The position numbers and the translations under genes were made by a program. Below, one piece after another: positions 47,111 through 59,010 of a DNA stretch of 64,000 bases. Within the stretch, counting starts at the first letter, position 1. Every line of letters begins with the position of its first letter. The DNA lies in NCBI GenBank assembly GCA_023333565.1, contig JAJKFH010000385.1, positions 682,001 through 746,000 of the forward strand, read 5' to 3'. Source of the stretch: Puffinus mauretanicus. Taxonomy: Eukaryota > Chordata > Aves > Procellariiformes > Procellariidae. The notes beneath the pieces were generated by a model, which saw only the letters and a list, made by a program, of their open reading frames with translations, had not been told where the DNA came from and searched no databases.

Positions 47111-50100
47111 CCTGCCGTGGCAGGCTCCCCGCCAGGACGTGGACGGAGCCCCCTGAAACGATGGCAGGGCGGGAACAGTCAGGTGGAGAAAGAGGGGAAG
47201 GAAGAAGGTACCGCAAAGAAATTAAAAATGCAAAACATGCTGTCAACAATGTACTTCCGCCTAAACTGGGGACAGGGTGCAGACAGGGGTTTGTGGCTTT
47301 TTTTTAAAAAAAAAACCCCAAACATATTTAACTCCCCTCTAAATTTTGTGGGAGAGGTGCAGAGGGCTCAGCAGGGATTTGAGGCCAGCCGGCGAGGGGT
47401 GTGCCGGTGCCCGGTCACTCCCCGCGCCCCAGAGCTGCAGACCCCGAGGCTGAAAGCACCCGCTCTCCAGTGCTTTGCTTTGCGGGGAGAACGAGACCGT
47501 CTGCCGCTCGTACTGAAGCAAGAGCAGAGCAAACAAAAAAGGAGTTCAGATTTCGGGAGATTAACTTTAAATCCACCGACTCGGCGCTCTGATCTGCGGC
47601 TGGAGAAGGGATGGGGCTGGAGCTAAGATCATCCCTATGTACGAGCTCTTTTCAGCGTAAGTAGTACCTTGTGACACTCCTCTCCTGGCTCGGACACACA
47701 CGCAGAGGGTAAACATGTAAAAATAAGGTAAAACATGAAAATAAGGTACTTATAAAGGCTAAGATACGGGATAACAGGACAAGCAAACAAGATTTAAAGC
47801 ACTTCACGTATATTTAGGCTTGAAAGCAAAACACTTTAGAGAGCTAACTTTTTTTTCCTGTCTCTGATTAACTGTGGATTTCGAAACCTGTGTTCGCCTT
47901 GAGCAGTATTTCCCAAGCCACCTCTATCCCCCCGACATAACCACAAGGCACACAGACGAGATGCTGGCAGATACGCAGAGGAGTCCTGTAAAAACTGTTT
48001 TAGCAACAGCAAAATTGTGAGGATGCTCTAACTCTAAAGAAAGAGAAGATGCCAAGTTAAGAGCAGTTAAGAAAACAGTCCCCTCCAAACACATCGTTCT
48101 TCCTTGTCACTCCAATTGCTTTAAAACACACGTGGAGCCTATTCCTGCCTTATGCCGGAAGATCCCAGACGGATGGAGGGACGTAAAGGCTTCCTAAGGC
48201 AGCAGTTTCCTCTGAATTTACTCATCACCATTTGTACCTGGAAACTTCCTACCTGCAGCAGTTGGGCAAAGTCCTGCAGGTCCTCAGTGGCCACCAGCCC
48301 CTGCAGCCAGCAGCCTGGCATGGCTGCACCGGGGACTCTGCCGTGCAGCATCCCCAGGTACTTTTCCTGGTTCGAAAATCCCACACGAGGCTTTTTCAGC
48401 ATCTTATCACTGAGGGCTTCTCAAAGAAAATTAAACCTAACTCTCAAAATGGTAGCACAGTGGAGCTGGCGCCTTCCTGGCAAGATGCTTGTACCCGAGC
48501 ACAGGTTGGGGAGACCTGTGTCTTACGTTAAAGCCCAGGTAAAAGGGCTTCTGGCTCTCAAAAAAACCTGACTGCCCAGTACTGAGAGACGAGGAACAGA
48601 TCCCAAAAATCTGCAACCACAAGGTCACGACTCCTCCTGGTACTGAGCATTACATGACAGTGATGAAAAGTAGCATCACAAACGTGACAGGTGCAAGAGA
48701 TGCCATGGGGATGCCTGACGGTGACAAGGAAATAAATGAGGGATAAAAGACTCGGAAACCACCTTTGCCTGAGCAAAAGGAGGGTGTTGGTGCAGCGGTT
48801 GCCTCACCACGGGTGGGAGCAGCGACAGCCGCGTGGACACACACCCAGGCGACGGAGCGCTCTCCCCAGGCGGGAGCCGAGCGTTCAAACAACTTCCTCG
48901 CCTTCCGATGACGGGGAAATAAATAGGTCCGACCCAGCGCCGCTCTTCTCAGAAGACCAGAAAGGGGAACCTCTTTAGAAAAATACAGGGTGTTTACTCG
49001 GGGGGGGGCCACGATCCTCTGGGATAACCCCATCTTCCACAATTTTCAAGGAAACCGTACCGAAGCTCGGAAGACGACAAGCCCCGAAGCCTGCAACAGC
49101 AGTGTGCTCCCAGCATATCATTTAAATAAATCAGTTTCTGGAGAGACAAAAGACAAGGAAAAACTCCCTGCGGTGCCTGACAGTTCGTGCTGAAGAGGAT
49201 GCTGAAAAAAAAACCCCACAACAAAACATATTTGCTTTAGAGGTGGGAGGCGGGAAGAGGGGTGGGGAAGGCATCTCCTCAAAAACACTTCAGGCCAGAA
49301 CCATCAGGACTTTCTTTTATTTCGTGCGAGAGTGAATCAGCAGCGCTCTGCCAGCCTGGCAGCAAAGCTCGGAGATGCCGGCGCTGTCTGCTTCGTACCG
49401 GCTTCCCCCGGCAGGAGAGGACGGAAAACCTCCCCGCGTCGCTTCCCGGGGCCTCTGTCCCGGCACTCTTTGAAATCCAACAAAACTTACTACCTCCAAC
49501 TGTTCACTCCTGGATTTTCTTCTTGCAAATAAGATTTAAAAAAAGAACAAGTATTTTCCCACTTCTGCTGAGTGAAGTGTAACATAAAGTAACTGAAACT
49601 AATAAGCATGAAATTAGGTTTACAGATATTAAAAAAAAAACATCCAAAGCTTGGAGAGTGAGAAAAAGCAACACATATGTTGGAGACAAGGGAAGGGGCA
49701 CAGAGTTCCTGAGAAATACTGGTATTTTATTAAACCCCTCTGAGGGTGCCTTTAGCAGCAGCTCAGAACCTGCTTTTTTTGGGTGCTATTTAAAATAACC
49801 CACAAACAACAAGATTCTCTTTAAGAAGAAAGGAAACACACTTCTCCCTATATAGCTTTGCTCATAGGACTTCTTCCTTTGCTCACCAGACTGGACAAGA
49901 GGTTAAATAACCCTGAACCTGAGGCTTCCTTAGTTATCGTCACTGACTCAAAACAAGCGAGAAAATCTCTTTCCATTTGTGTTTTTTTTTTTTGTTTTAA
50001 GCTACAGCATGTCAAATATGCATTTTTAACACTTACTAGAAAATTGTGTGAACAACAGACAATTAACAACAACAAGAGAAAAGCCAAAATCTACAGGTAA

Positions 50101-51120
50101 TTTGAGGTTGCAAGTTTAAAAAAATATTTCGTATTTAAGAGGGGAAATAAGGTCAGGACAGAAAGAATGGGAGAAAAAGAGGGAAGGAAAACTAAGATTT
50201 CCGGCCTGTGATGGCGCACGGAAACCAGTGCAAGAAGTTCCCGTCCCACCCCTCCCACCGCTCGCATGAAGTTAATCGTCCCCTCCGTTGGTGCCAGCTG
50301 GGACCATACTGTAAATCACATCACCGAAATGCTGCAAGTTAAAAAATAATACTAAAATATATATATCTCTCTCTCTCGCTTAAGAAAGGAGGGAGTGAAG
50401 CAGAGGGTTGCTTCTCACCACGATCGTTTCCGTGCAAACCCACAGCTGAGGAGACAGCGAGTCGAGTAACACAAGGGAAATAACTCTGGTTTTCAGCTTT
50501 GCCACATTTTTCCAGGACAGAAGATGAGTTTCAGGCTGTGGAGGAGTCTCCCAAGTGAAGTGAACTACGCGGTGGCCAGGTACCACCGGTCTGGAGGGAA
50601 CTCTGTGAAGCGCACAGAGCCATTTGTGTTTGGGCCAGGAAGCGCCCGCTCCTGCGGCCCAGAGCCTCCAGCGCCTGCTCCTGCAGAGAGGACTGGGCTC
50701 AGCTCGGGCTTCACTCAAGCAGTAAAAAAGGTTTCCCGGAGAGGAGCGTTGATGTGCAGACATCAAGAGCTGAACAAGCACACGACAGCAGACATCTCTG
50801 CATGGGAACATCTCACGACAGGTCTGGACCACTAACGCTTGCCATGCGGTTGTATCAGCCCAGGGCAGGACATGTCACTGATGTAGCTGTGCTGGCAAAA
50901 CCCACGAGCAGAAAGGCTGCTACACCAGCAAAGGGCATTTTCTGTTAATGCCGCTTATCAAACTCATCACGCAGGGATGGGAGGATAAACTCACAACCAG
51001 CAAATTCACCCACAGAGCGGTTGTTGGTGTGGTCGTGGGATGCTGACCCCACCAAAGCGCTCGTGCACTCCTAGGCTCCGGGTACCCCGTGTAATGAGAT
51101 ACTAAGTAGTCTGAAATATA
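47111..51120. other. Gene-free stretch
   Basis: Contains a GC-richer patch at 47090-47480 with some CpG, a TA/TC microsatellite at 50356-50378, and short G and A runs. Open frames of up to 169 codons (47117-47626) have no domain and overlap antisense frames. No exon is accepted. Confidence 0.45.
50356..50378. repeat. TA/TC microsatellite
   Basis: About five TA units followed by six TC units. Confidence 0.75.
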
Positions 51121-51129
51121 TAGGTGCTC

Positions 51130-51425
51130 ACTTTTTACCAAGGCCTGCAGTGATGAGACAAGGGGCAATGGATTTAAACTAGAAGAGGGTAGATTTAGAC
51201 TAGATATAAAGAGGAAATATTTTACAGTGAGGGTGGTGAAACACTGGAACAGGTTGCCCAGCAAAGTTGTGGATGCCCCATCGTTGGCAGTGTTCAAGGT
51301 CAGGTTGGACGGGCTCTGAGCAACCTGATTTAGTGGAAGATGTCCCTGCTCACAGCAGGAGGTTTGGACTAGATTATCTTTAAAGGTCCCTTCCAACCCA
51401 AATCATTCTATGGTTCTGTGACCCT
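51130..51425 (+). mobile_element. CR1 LINE, 3' untranslated region fragment
   Basis: A 5'-truncated plus-strand CR1 copy with the full series of 3' blocks: GACAAGGGGCAATGGATTTA, AGAGGGTAGATTTAGACTAG, GTGAGGGTGGTGAAACACTG, AGGTTGCCCAGCAAAGTTGT, GGTTGGACGGGCTCTGAGCA and the terminal GGTCCCTTCCAACCC followed by ATTCTATGGTTCTGTG. It ends at the CR1 terminal octamer-like repeat near 51425. It is too truncated to encode protein. Confidence 0.96.
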
Positions 51426-51613
51426 ATGGATGAGGCTGCCCATCAAGCCAGAGCCCCAGGGTGTGGGCAGCCAGCGGGCTTCCCCCAGCTGCGAGATGAA
51501 GGGCAGCACAAGACGGAGAAGACCTACATCACTTCAGAGCTTGTGAACGGTGTAGATGGCAACTGAGCCCAACAGAGAGCCTGGATGATGGCCCTGCTTA
51601 ACCTGTAGTCTAC

Positions 51614-51631
51614 GGGGGGGGGCGGGGGGGG
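51614..51631 (+). repeat. G-run with C interruption, possible G-quadruplex
   Basis: Nine G, one C, eight G. It resembles the tract at 19766-19786. Confidence 0.6.
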
Positions 51632-54600
51632 CGCATCTGCAAATTCCTCCCAAAGTGTCTGCAAAAGTTAATTTGAGAGGCAGGCCAGTGGTGAGCAGGT
51701 TTCGCTTTGCTAGATCAGGTCCCCACTGGAAAGTCTGCCCGGGGCCCACAACCTCGAGAAGATATAACTGTAGATGTACCTGGGGAGGCTTGTTGCTGGA
51801 GTGACATTGAATTCCTCGCACGCACCATGCTTCCACCACCCAGCATGTACTCCGCGCACCGGGCCGATTCGCAAAAGGTTGTCAAAACTTGCTGAAATCC
51901 CCCCACTCCGCTCCTGACGTGCAATTTCTAACCACGGAGGCGTTACAGATCACCTTCTTCCCCATTTGCTTCCCGACCCTTCCTCCCTTCTCCGTCAGCC
52001 CTCCAGATGGCAAACGCTCCCCTCTGCCAAGCGCCGACAGGAGCCTTCCCACCGCCAGCCCCGCTCGGGCATCGCCCGTGGCAGGCAGCTCGGGCACGTC
52101 CTGTCTCATCCGCGAATTCCAGAGACGAGCCTGCCTCTGTCACGGGGGATGTGGCACCGCAACCCATGCCCTCAGCTACCAGAATAAAGCCCCCCAGAAG
52201 GACTTTTTTAAAGTCCCCTCCTGGTTACCAATGCCAAAACCTCCTCTGCTTGCCTGTGCCATTCTCCCTCTGCTCACTAATAAAAACCAGACTTTTGAAG
52301 GTTCTTCAGTGCTAAATACACAAAATCATTTCACACACCTCCCTGAAAAACTCTATATCCCTCAATTTGACCAGATCTCCCAGTTGCACCAGCAGACTCA
52401 CAATACTGCCCATTCTATGTAAACTCATTTTACGGAAAACTCAGTTTTCACTTTAGAAACAGGTTTTGGGTCTCACAGTTCTGAGAAAAGCTTGCCAAGT
52501 ACATCACTTTAAATCAAACTCACAGCGTTTCTTGCAACAACCCAAAGTACATCTTTTTTAAAACAAAACAATCAATCACTTGACTTGCAAAGGCATGGCG
52601 GTTTTGGGGAGGGAGGGCTGGGTTGGTGATTTCTGAACTGCCTCCGGATGGCAAGGCTGGAATTGAGTTCTCTTCCCTTCATCTTCCAAGGGCCCGATTC
52701 ACTTCATTCCCGTTTTGCTCCACCTTTGCAAACCAAACTCTCAAATACTACCCTGTATGAAAAGTATTTGTAACATTCTGGACATCAACAGCTCTTTTGG
52801 CTTTTACAGAAAAAAACACAAACTTATTCCTACCCTGGGACTGAATCGTATCATGACATCCAGTAAACCTACCTATTTTTGAAGGGTTGATAAAATAAAC
52901 TAAACCCACAAATACTATTTCCAGCTGACATGACACATGTAAACACACCTTGACAGAAGACCAGCAATTACTTTAAGGGCTTTAAGTGAAAGCCTTTATA
53001 GATTATTTTAATGCCTACTTTTGTTTATTACTTACTTTCAACACGAACAGATACCATCATGCAAATGTGCATGTTACAACCTTCAGTTTGCAGCAACTTT
53101 TAGGGAAAGAACACACTTGCTGTATTATCATCACACTTGAAAGAAAGTCAAAACTACAATTACACTCTCTCCACACAAAAAGCAGATGCAGCTTTACCGC
53201 AACCTGACAGCCATGCTAAAATCTCAGGGAATTCAGCTGTGACACTGTCCACTTCTAAACAAATTCTAATCAAAATACTATTATGATTTATTTTCAGTGG
53301 ATGTTTTCATTCCTTAAGTGGACACACAGGAAAATAATTTAGACATGGGTCAAAGCATCCCAACCAGAAGAGACTCCAAATAATATCGCTGAGGATCATG
53401 CGAGTTAGAGCAAAGCTAAAAGGAATAAAACCCGAAGATGTCGCACATGCAAATACAGTGATGTCATGCCTGGCATTAAAATCTTCATCTTGTACGAGGA
53501 CGAGCAAAACCTGCTGTGTTCTCATTCCAGCCTGCAGCAGTTTGAAACTGGTTTGAAAATGTAAAAAGAAGCAAGTAACTTTGCTGTATTTAATGTTAGC
53601 TTTATTTTTTGGACTTTAATAAAAACACAATAAAACTCCCCCCGCTAACAAAAAAGAACCAAAACGTGACGCTGCCAACTTGGGCTGTCTCATACAATGG
53701 ATTATTGATTTTACAGACACTGTCTAGAAATTGTTGATAGTAACTAGGGTAAAAAGGAAAAAAAAATGGTACTGAGAGAAAGCAGTTGGAAGGAGTGCGC
53801 TCCCTTCAAACACCGACGGCAGAGATGTCCTGTGGGACGCAACTCTGACAGGAGAACTTTAGGGGTGGGCAGGCAGGAAAAAAGTCATTTTATGAAGGTG
53901 AGTAATCACATGGGCTTGGGACTGATAACTGAGCTATGCACATCTATAAGCGCTTTCCAGCACTGAGTTCATCACAGGTACAAGAAGAGAGGACAAACAC
54001 CGGAGAGCTCTTGGCCATTCATTTCTGCAGATACGCTGCAGAAGCCTGGAAGGGGATAAACACGCACACGACTGCTGAAGTAAAATAAGGACCGGCCAAC
54101 AACTTTAAAAATGCGTGGGCTTTTTAGCATTTATATTCCACCCGATTGCTGGCCAGTACCTTCCTTTCCCTGACCCGGAGATCAATTTGCAATTCTGTGT
54201 TTCAAAGAGCTGCTGAGTTCATACAACAGACTGAAGCCACATCTACATCAGAAAGGCTTCACCGGGACAGGAATATATTACACCGGCAAAGCACTTTGGT
54301 CACAGATACCTCTTAAACAACAAAATTACTCCTCTACTGGTCTAATAACACGACAGCAGCACACAGCCGTGTCACTTCACGTGACATTTCCCAGTAAGGC
54401 TACATGCAAGAGGTTTCTGGTAGAGACATCGGACCCCTGCTAGTCACACCTGCGCCTGCACAACTACCCCAGCCCCAGCCAGGAGGGACAAACCCCACAC
54501 AAAGTTTAACCTGTAGTTAAAAAAAAAAAAAAGACAACTCATTGACCAACTACTTGTGGATTACTTGTTGGTAAGCTGGATGATAAAGCAGAGTGTGGCA

Positions 54601-55550
54601 GATTTACCATTGTTTGCTGTAAAACAATTACTTTGAGGCATTTGACATTTTAGTTCTCAGCCCCAATTTGGAAAGGGTCTTGCTTGGAGAGACTATCATT
54701 GTTCCACTAAAGGATGTACTAAAATTCCTTCCTGAACTGGGATCTTGACACCTATGCATCTGAACTGAGATAGGACAAAAAAAATCAAATAGGAAAGACC
54801 AGTTTTGCCTAGCTGACAGCCTTACGCTTCGACCCCGGCATTGCCAAGGGAGATCCCCGGAGCTGCCAGAGGTGCAGCTTCACAAAACATGCACGCTCCG
54901 CCACCCTCGCCTGCTGCTCCCCATGCTGCCGGCTCGGGACCCAGCTGGCAGGAGGTAGTGACGCCCAGCAATCCTGATCACCAAGTCACCTTCCCACTCA
55001 GCAAGAGTCCTCCTCTTCCCTCCCATTCCTACTTCTTTGGATGCTTTTCCTCCTTCTGCTCTCCACCTTCTGACCCAAAACTTTTGCTGAGTTGCGCTGC
55101 ATGGCAGGGCCCTTGCAAGCTCTCGAGGTTTAAGACGAGCACCTGCCCTGAGAAGATGGGGAGCCTCCATCGGAGAGGTGCCTGGGGAGCCCAAGGGGGG
55201 AAGAAATCAGGGCCATGACCCCCCCACCGCACTCTCTCCCTAAGGAGAGATTCACAGGCGCAAAGCAAACAAAAGGGCTCAGGAAAGAGCCGGGCAGAGG
55301 GATCCCCCAAAGTCAGGCGGGCACATCCTAACTCCACTTCCAAGTTTTATTCCTAGCAAAGAGGAGAGAAAAACCTGTGTCTTTTGCTGTCTCCCTCATC
55401 CCAGAGGAAGAGAGAGAAGGGGAAAAAAAAAGGAGACAGTTGTGTGATGGCTTTGGAAACCAGCTAAAACAAAAGGGAAAGTCACCCCTCCTAAAAAAAA
55501 AGTGGATGCACGTGCCAAAGGCCGAGTTTCCCCAGATCTCCCCATCCCGG
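51632..55550. other. Gene-free stretch leading into the CpG island
   Basis: No supported exon or assignable repeat. GC-richer around 51900-52180 and 54840-55330, AT-rich between 52500 and 53760. Overlapping frames on both strands have no domain. Confidence 0.5.
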
Positions 55551-55986
55551 GGAAAATAAAATGCCAGAGGAAGGCACAGACTTTCGCCAAGGCAGAAGGA
55601 GGGATGGAGCGGGGCGCCCGGCTCTGCCCCGCCGCGCTCCCGGCTCGGTGCCGCCCGCTCCGCCCCGCCGCGCTCCGCAGTTACCGGCAGCGGCGGGGCA
55701 GGAGGCAGCGAGCCCCCGCGCCACGGCCACGGCGTCACGGGGGAGCAGGCAAGGAGGGGAGGGCAGGGGGAGAAAAAAAATGAATAAAAAATTAAAGCAG
55801 AAGAAACCGCTGCCAAGTCCGGCCGCGGGCGCGGAGCCACGCGTGGCAGCGGCGCCCGGGCCCCTCCTGCGCCCGCAGCACCCCCGGGGCAGCTTCCCCC
55901 CCCTCCGGAAGCCAGCGGCTCCTTTTTAAAGACCGCACTGACAAAATCGCCCGGCTCGCCTCTACGTAACGCCCTGTCGAAAGCGG

Positions 55987-55998
55987 ACGCCATATTTT
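55987..55998 (-). promoter_or_regulatory. YY1-like site
   Basis: On the minus strand it reads AAAATATGGCGT, close to the AA-x-ATGGCGGC core bound by YY1 near start sites. On the plus strand the same bases include CCATATTTTG, a near-CArG word. Which factor, if any, uses it is unknown. Confidence 0.4.
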
Positions 55999-56392
55999 GT
56001 GTTGCTGATGTCGACATAGACAAACGTAGACATGTTTTTTCCTCCCCCCCCCCCTTCCTCCTCCTCCTGCTGCCTTCCCCCCTTCACCCAAACTTGCGAC
56101 CGGGAGGCGGCGGGGAGCGGGGAGGAGGACGGGGGGAAAGGAGGCTGCATGGCGAAAAATTAAAAATAGATCCGAAAAAATTAAGAGCCCACCCCAAACA
56201 ACCCTCCCGGCTCCCTCCCCGCGGCGCTCTCCCCCGCCTCCCCTCCTCCCGGCCCCCGCCGGAGTCCCGGGCACCGGACAGTTTTTTGCGGGAGGAAAAG
56301 TTGGGTGCGAGCGGCCGGGGCGCGAGCGCCGGCGAGTGCGTGTGCGCAGGGAGGGGGGCGGCCGGCGGCGGGGGGGCCCCGCCTGGGAAGTT

Positions 56393-56402
56393 TCCTACCT
56401 GC
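56393..56402 (-). other. Candidate splice donor of a noncoding first exon
   Basis: The minus strand reads GCGCAG followed by GTAGGAAAC, so an exon would end at 56399. It matches the donor consensus at most positions and lies about 325 bases downstream, on the minus strand, of the CRE/octamer pair. It is the best donor I see on the minus strand in the island core. A transcript is needed to confirm it. Confidence 0.3.
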
Positions 56403-56606
56403 GCCCAGGGCGGCGGCACCGACTGTCCCGGGCGGAGCGGCACCGGGGCTCCGCGCGCCGCTCCGCGCCGCTCCGCGCGCCGCCGCGGCAGCCCGCGGCC
56501 GCGGGACCCCGCGCCCCCCGCCCCCGCCGCGCCGCTACGGCCCGCGGGGAAACACGCGCGCACCGCCACGCGCGCACGCACGCACACGCCGCCCCGGCCC
56601 CGCCGC

Positions 56607-56680
56607 GGAGAAAAAAAAGGAGAGGAGAAAAAAAAAAAAAAGGAAAAAAAAAAGAAAAAAAAAGGAAAAAAAAAAAAGAG
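56607..56680 (+). repeat. Polypurine tract, 74 nt
   Basis: Seventy-four consecutive purines, mostly A runs broken by G or GG, inside an otherwise GC-rich island. The minus strand is pure pyrimidine. Such tracts exclude nucleosomes or can form triplex DNA. Confidence 0.85.
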
Positions 56681-56722
56681 CCCTCGATCGGTGGGGATCT
56701 ACGCCAAAACCCACATGATCTC

Positions 56723-56746
56723 TGACGTCAGCGTGCGTATTTGCAT
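56723..56746. promoter_or_regulatory. CRE plus octamer composite
   Basis: A full palindromic CRE (TGACGTCA, 56723-56730) is followed after 8 bases by the octamer ATTTGCAT (56739-56746). CREs bind CREB/ATF and octamers bind POU factors, and both are typical proximal promoter sites. They sit beside the polypurine tract in the island core. Confidence 0.65.
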
Positions 56747-57270
56747 ACGATACCACCGCCGGCGCGGCCGCCGGGGTCCCTCGGCGCGGCGGAAAGTTGC
56801 GAGCGGGGCCGCCCCCCCCTCCCCCCTGCCCGGCTCCGGCCGCTCCTCCTTCGGCGCAGCCCCACGAATTTTCCACGCACCCCCCCCCGCCCCGAGCGGT
56901 GCGCGCGTGGGCTCCGCCGGCCGCTCCATAGCCCGTGTGGCGGCACCGCCGGCCAGTGCCCGGCCCGGCCAGCGGCATCGGCGGGCGCTGCGTTCCGCCA
57001 GTCCCCGCCGCGCCCCCCGTCCCGCTCCACGGGCGGAACCACAGGGACCCCCCCACCGATCCTCCGGGCGGAGCCGGGGGTCGCAGCAGGGGCGGCCCCC
57101 CCGGCCGCGGGCGGTGCGAGCGGCGGCGGGGGGTATGGACCCTCGGTCCAGGGGCCGGAGCGTGAGGACCCTCGCTCCAGGACCGCGTGGGCTGGACCTC
57201 CCCCTGTGGGGGTGGCAGAGGCTGGACCCTCGTTGTAGGACGTGGGGACGGGACCCCCATCTTAGCATCG

Positions 57271-57385
57271 CGGGGATGGACCCCTTGCTATAGGGACGGC
57301 GGGGGCTGGATCCCCGTTATAGGGACGGCGGGGTTAGACCCCCGTTACAAGGACGGCGGGGGCTGGACCCCCGCTGTAGGGACGG
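57271..57385 (+). repeat. Minisatellite, 28-29 bp unit, four clear copies
   Basis: Units 57271-57299, 57300-57328, 57329-57356 and 57357-57385 share CGGGG-x-TGGA-CCCC followed by a TATAGGGACGG-type tail. More diverged units can be followed back to about 57125. Each unit holds a self-complementary GGGG...CCCC core that could form a small hairpin. The repeat stays open in one plus frame only because its array length and composition avoid stops. Confidence 0.85.
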
Positions 57386-57400
57386 CGATGGGATGATGAG

Positions 57401-58640
57401 GGGCTGGACGAGGCTGTGCCGCTTCCGTGGGGCTGCCCCTCCGAAACGGGGCAGGTTACCTGGGGAGGTGGGGGGCATCTCTTCATCCTCGGCTTGTGAT
57501 GGAGGTTTTCCAAGCCACCCGATTTGGGGTGGGCTTCAGGCTGTTTATTGCTTTGCAGAAGGTGGTGTGTATTTCCAAGGGATGCTGCAATAATCTCTGC
57601 TCCTCCGCTGCACCGCAGGAATCCTTTCCCCCATTTAAAACTGTTGTTGAACTCTTGTGCCTCTTTGCCTTTCTTCCAAAGAGATGTAGACAGATAGGAC
57701 TCGGGCTATTTTCTGTTTACTTCAATGAATTAATTAAAAGAAACAATTTACCGATCGTATCTTGCTACTAGACAGCAGATCTTCCAACAAGTCCAGGCTG
57801 ATAGGACTTGGGAGTAGCATAACCTCCCCGTAACTCCAGGGGTATGGTGTCTGCCCTGCGGCGTCTTTGATACCCTGCCCCGTGTCACCAGCGCCGTGGC
57901 ACGCAGGGGCAGAGCCGTCCTTAACCCCGCTGAGTAACTTCGTTGGGCAACGTTCTGTTTCCCTTCCCCGCGCAGGGCTGGGGACTGGCTTGTGTTAGAG
58001 TGTCAGAAGAGGAGCTCTAAGTTACTGCAACTGAATAATCGCGGCAGAACGTAAATATGTCAAAGCAGTGTCAAGAGATTTCTTTGCAGGGATACCCTTA
58101 TCTGAGTAGGCGTGTTTTTGACTGCCTGATTGAGTACAGTCTCTGCAAGCATTTGATATCAGAATGGATTCCTTCCTCGCTGCCACCAGCTCCGAGATTT
58201 CCCCTAACTCTTCTTTCTAGATCCAAGCTGTTAGGAAGGGACAAGCATGGACATCCTCTCCGCCCTTCCTGGGGGCACGGAAGATGACCATTAGAGCTTG
58301 CTGATGCTCATTGAACTTTGGCTTTCCTCCCTAGAGGTTTGTTTTTTGTGTTGTGTTTTTTGCCTTTTTTTTTTTTTTAATGGAAATTCCTCTGTCTTAT
58401 AAATAATACTGAATATATTTTGTTTCAGTAGCTGTTCAGCCCTGGAAATGTTTCTGAATTTTGAATGCCTGGGGAAAAAAAAAAAAAAAGAGCTATTTTA
58501 GGGGGCAAAAATATTTGCCCCCCAAGATACACTTGTCTTAAATTCCTTTTCTATGATTTGGAGAAAAAGAAAAGCCAAGGTGTTTTAATAAGACTACTAT
58601 GCCTATGAATATAAAATATTCTTGAAAGGGCAGATCAATG
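57401..58640. other. Gene-free flank of the CpG island
   Basis: GC content falls off quickly. A 114-codon plus frame at 57427-57771 and smaller ones have no domain. T-rich and A-rich runs occur near 58360 and 58473. Nothing is supported as a gene. Confidence 0.5.
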
Positions 58641-58649
58641 GAAAAACAG

Positions 58650-59010
58650 GTGAAAAATCATTTGCTTGCTCTTGTCCTAATTAACACTTACCTTAAGGCC
58701 TCTTTAACTTCTTTTTGCATTGCCAAATGCAAAAGGCTCTTTGATTGATTGGGTGATACGGCGGCTAATGCTGCCTTTCAAGTGCAAACAAGGGCCGTCA
58801 GCGGGAGCCGGGTCCGGGGTTTCAGACTTTAAGCCCGGGTTGTAACAAAGACAGTTCTAACCTGAGGTCAAAGCGATCCCTGCACCAAGGCCCCCAGTGA
58901 GGCTCATCTGCTTTCCCCAAAACCCTGGATGATGTCACACAAATTAGGAGCTGAAAGGTCATTAAAAATGGAGCATAATTCACTGTATTTAAAGTGAGGA
59001 GGATGTGGGT
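58650..59010. promoter_or_regulatory. Candidate conserved noncoding element near the CpG island
   Basis: Unique sequence with TCCTAATTAACACTTACC, an inverted repeat TTTTGCATT/AATGCAAAA (58713-58721 and 58726-58734), a PBX/HOX-like TTGATTGATTGGG near 58740, and a GATGATGTCACA word near 58930. The mix of homeodomain, POU-like and bZIP-type sites within 350 bases, about 1.3-1.6 kb from the island, fits an enhancer. This is inference. Confidence 0.4.

Larger units (their letters stand above)
55560..57400. promoter_or_regulatory. CpG island, probable host-gene promoter and first exon
   Basis: About 1.8 kb of very GC-rich DNA with frequent undepleted CpG, unlike anything else in the window. It contains a CRE and an octamer (56723-56746), a YY1-like site (55987-55998), a long purine tract (56607-56680) and a minus-strand splice donor candidate (56393-56402). 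Such islands mark the 5' ends of housekeeping or developmental genes. The gene and its direction are not proven. The long open frames in both directions are what GC-rich sequence produces by chance, and none gives a protein I recognise. Confidence 0.85.

Noticed and set aside
47117..47626. 169-codon plus-strand frame in a GC-richer patch
   Set aside because: No domain, Lys- and Arg-rich chance composition, and an A run within it.
55328..56023. 231-codon minus-strand frame starting near the YY1-like site
   Set aside because: The first 30 residues look protein-like, but the rest is low-complexity Ala/Gly/Pro and Phe/Ser-rich. No known N-terminus matches and no donor follows the plausible part.
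56094..57293. 399-codon plus-strand frame in the CpG island
   Set aside because: Composition is Arg/Pro/Gly/Ala-rich with a poly-Lys run from the purine tract and the minisatellite at its end. Other frames on both strands are equally open, which is typical of GC-rich noncoding DNA.
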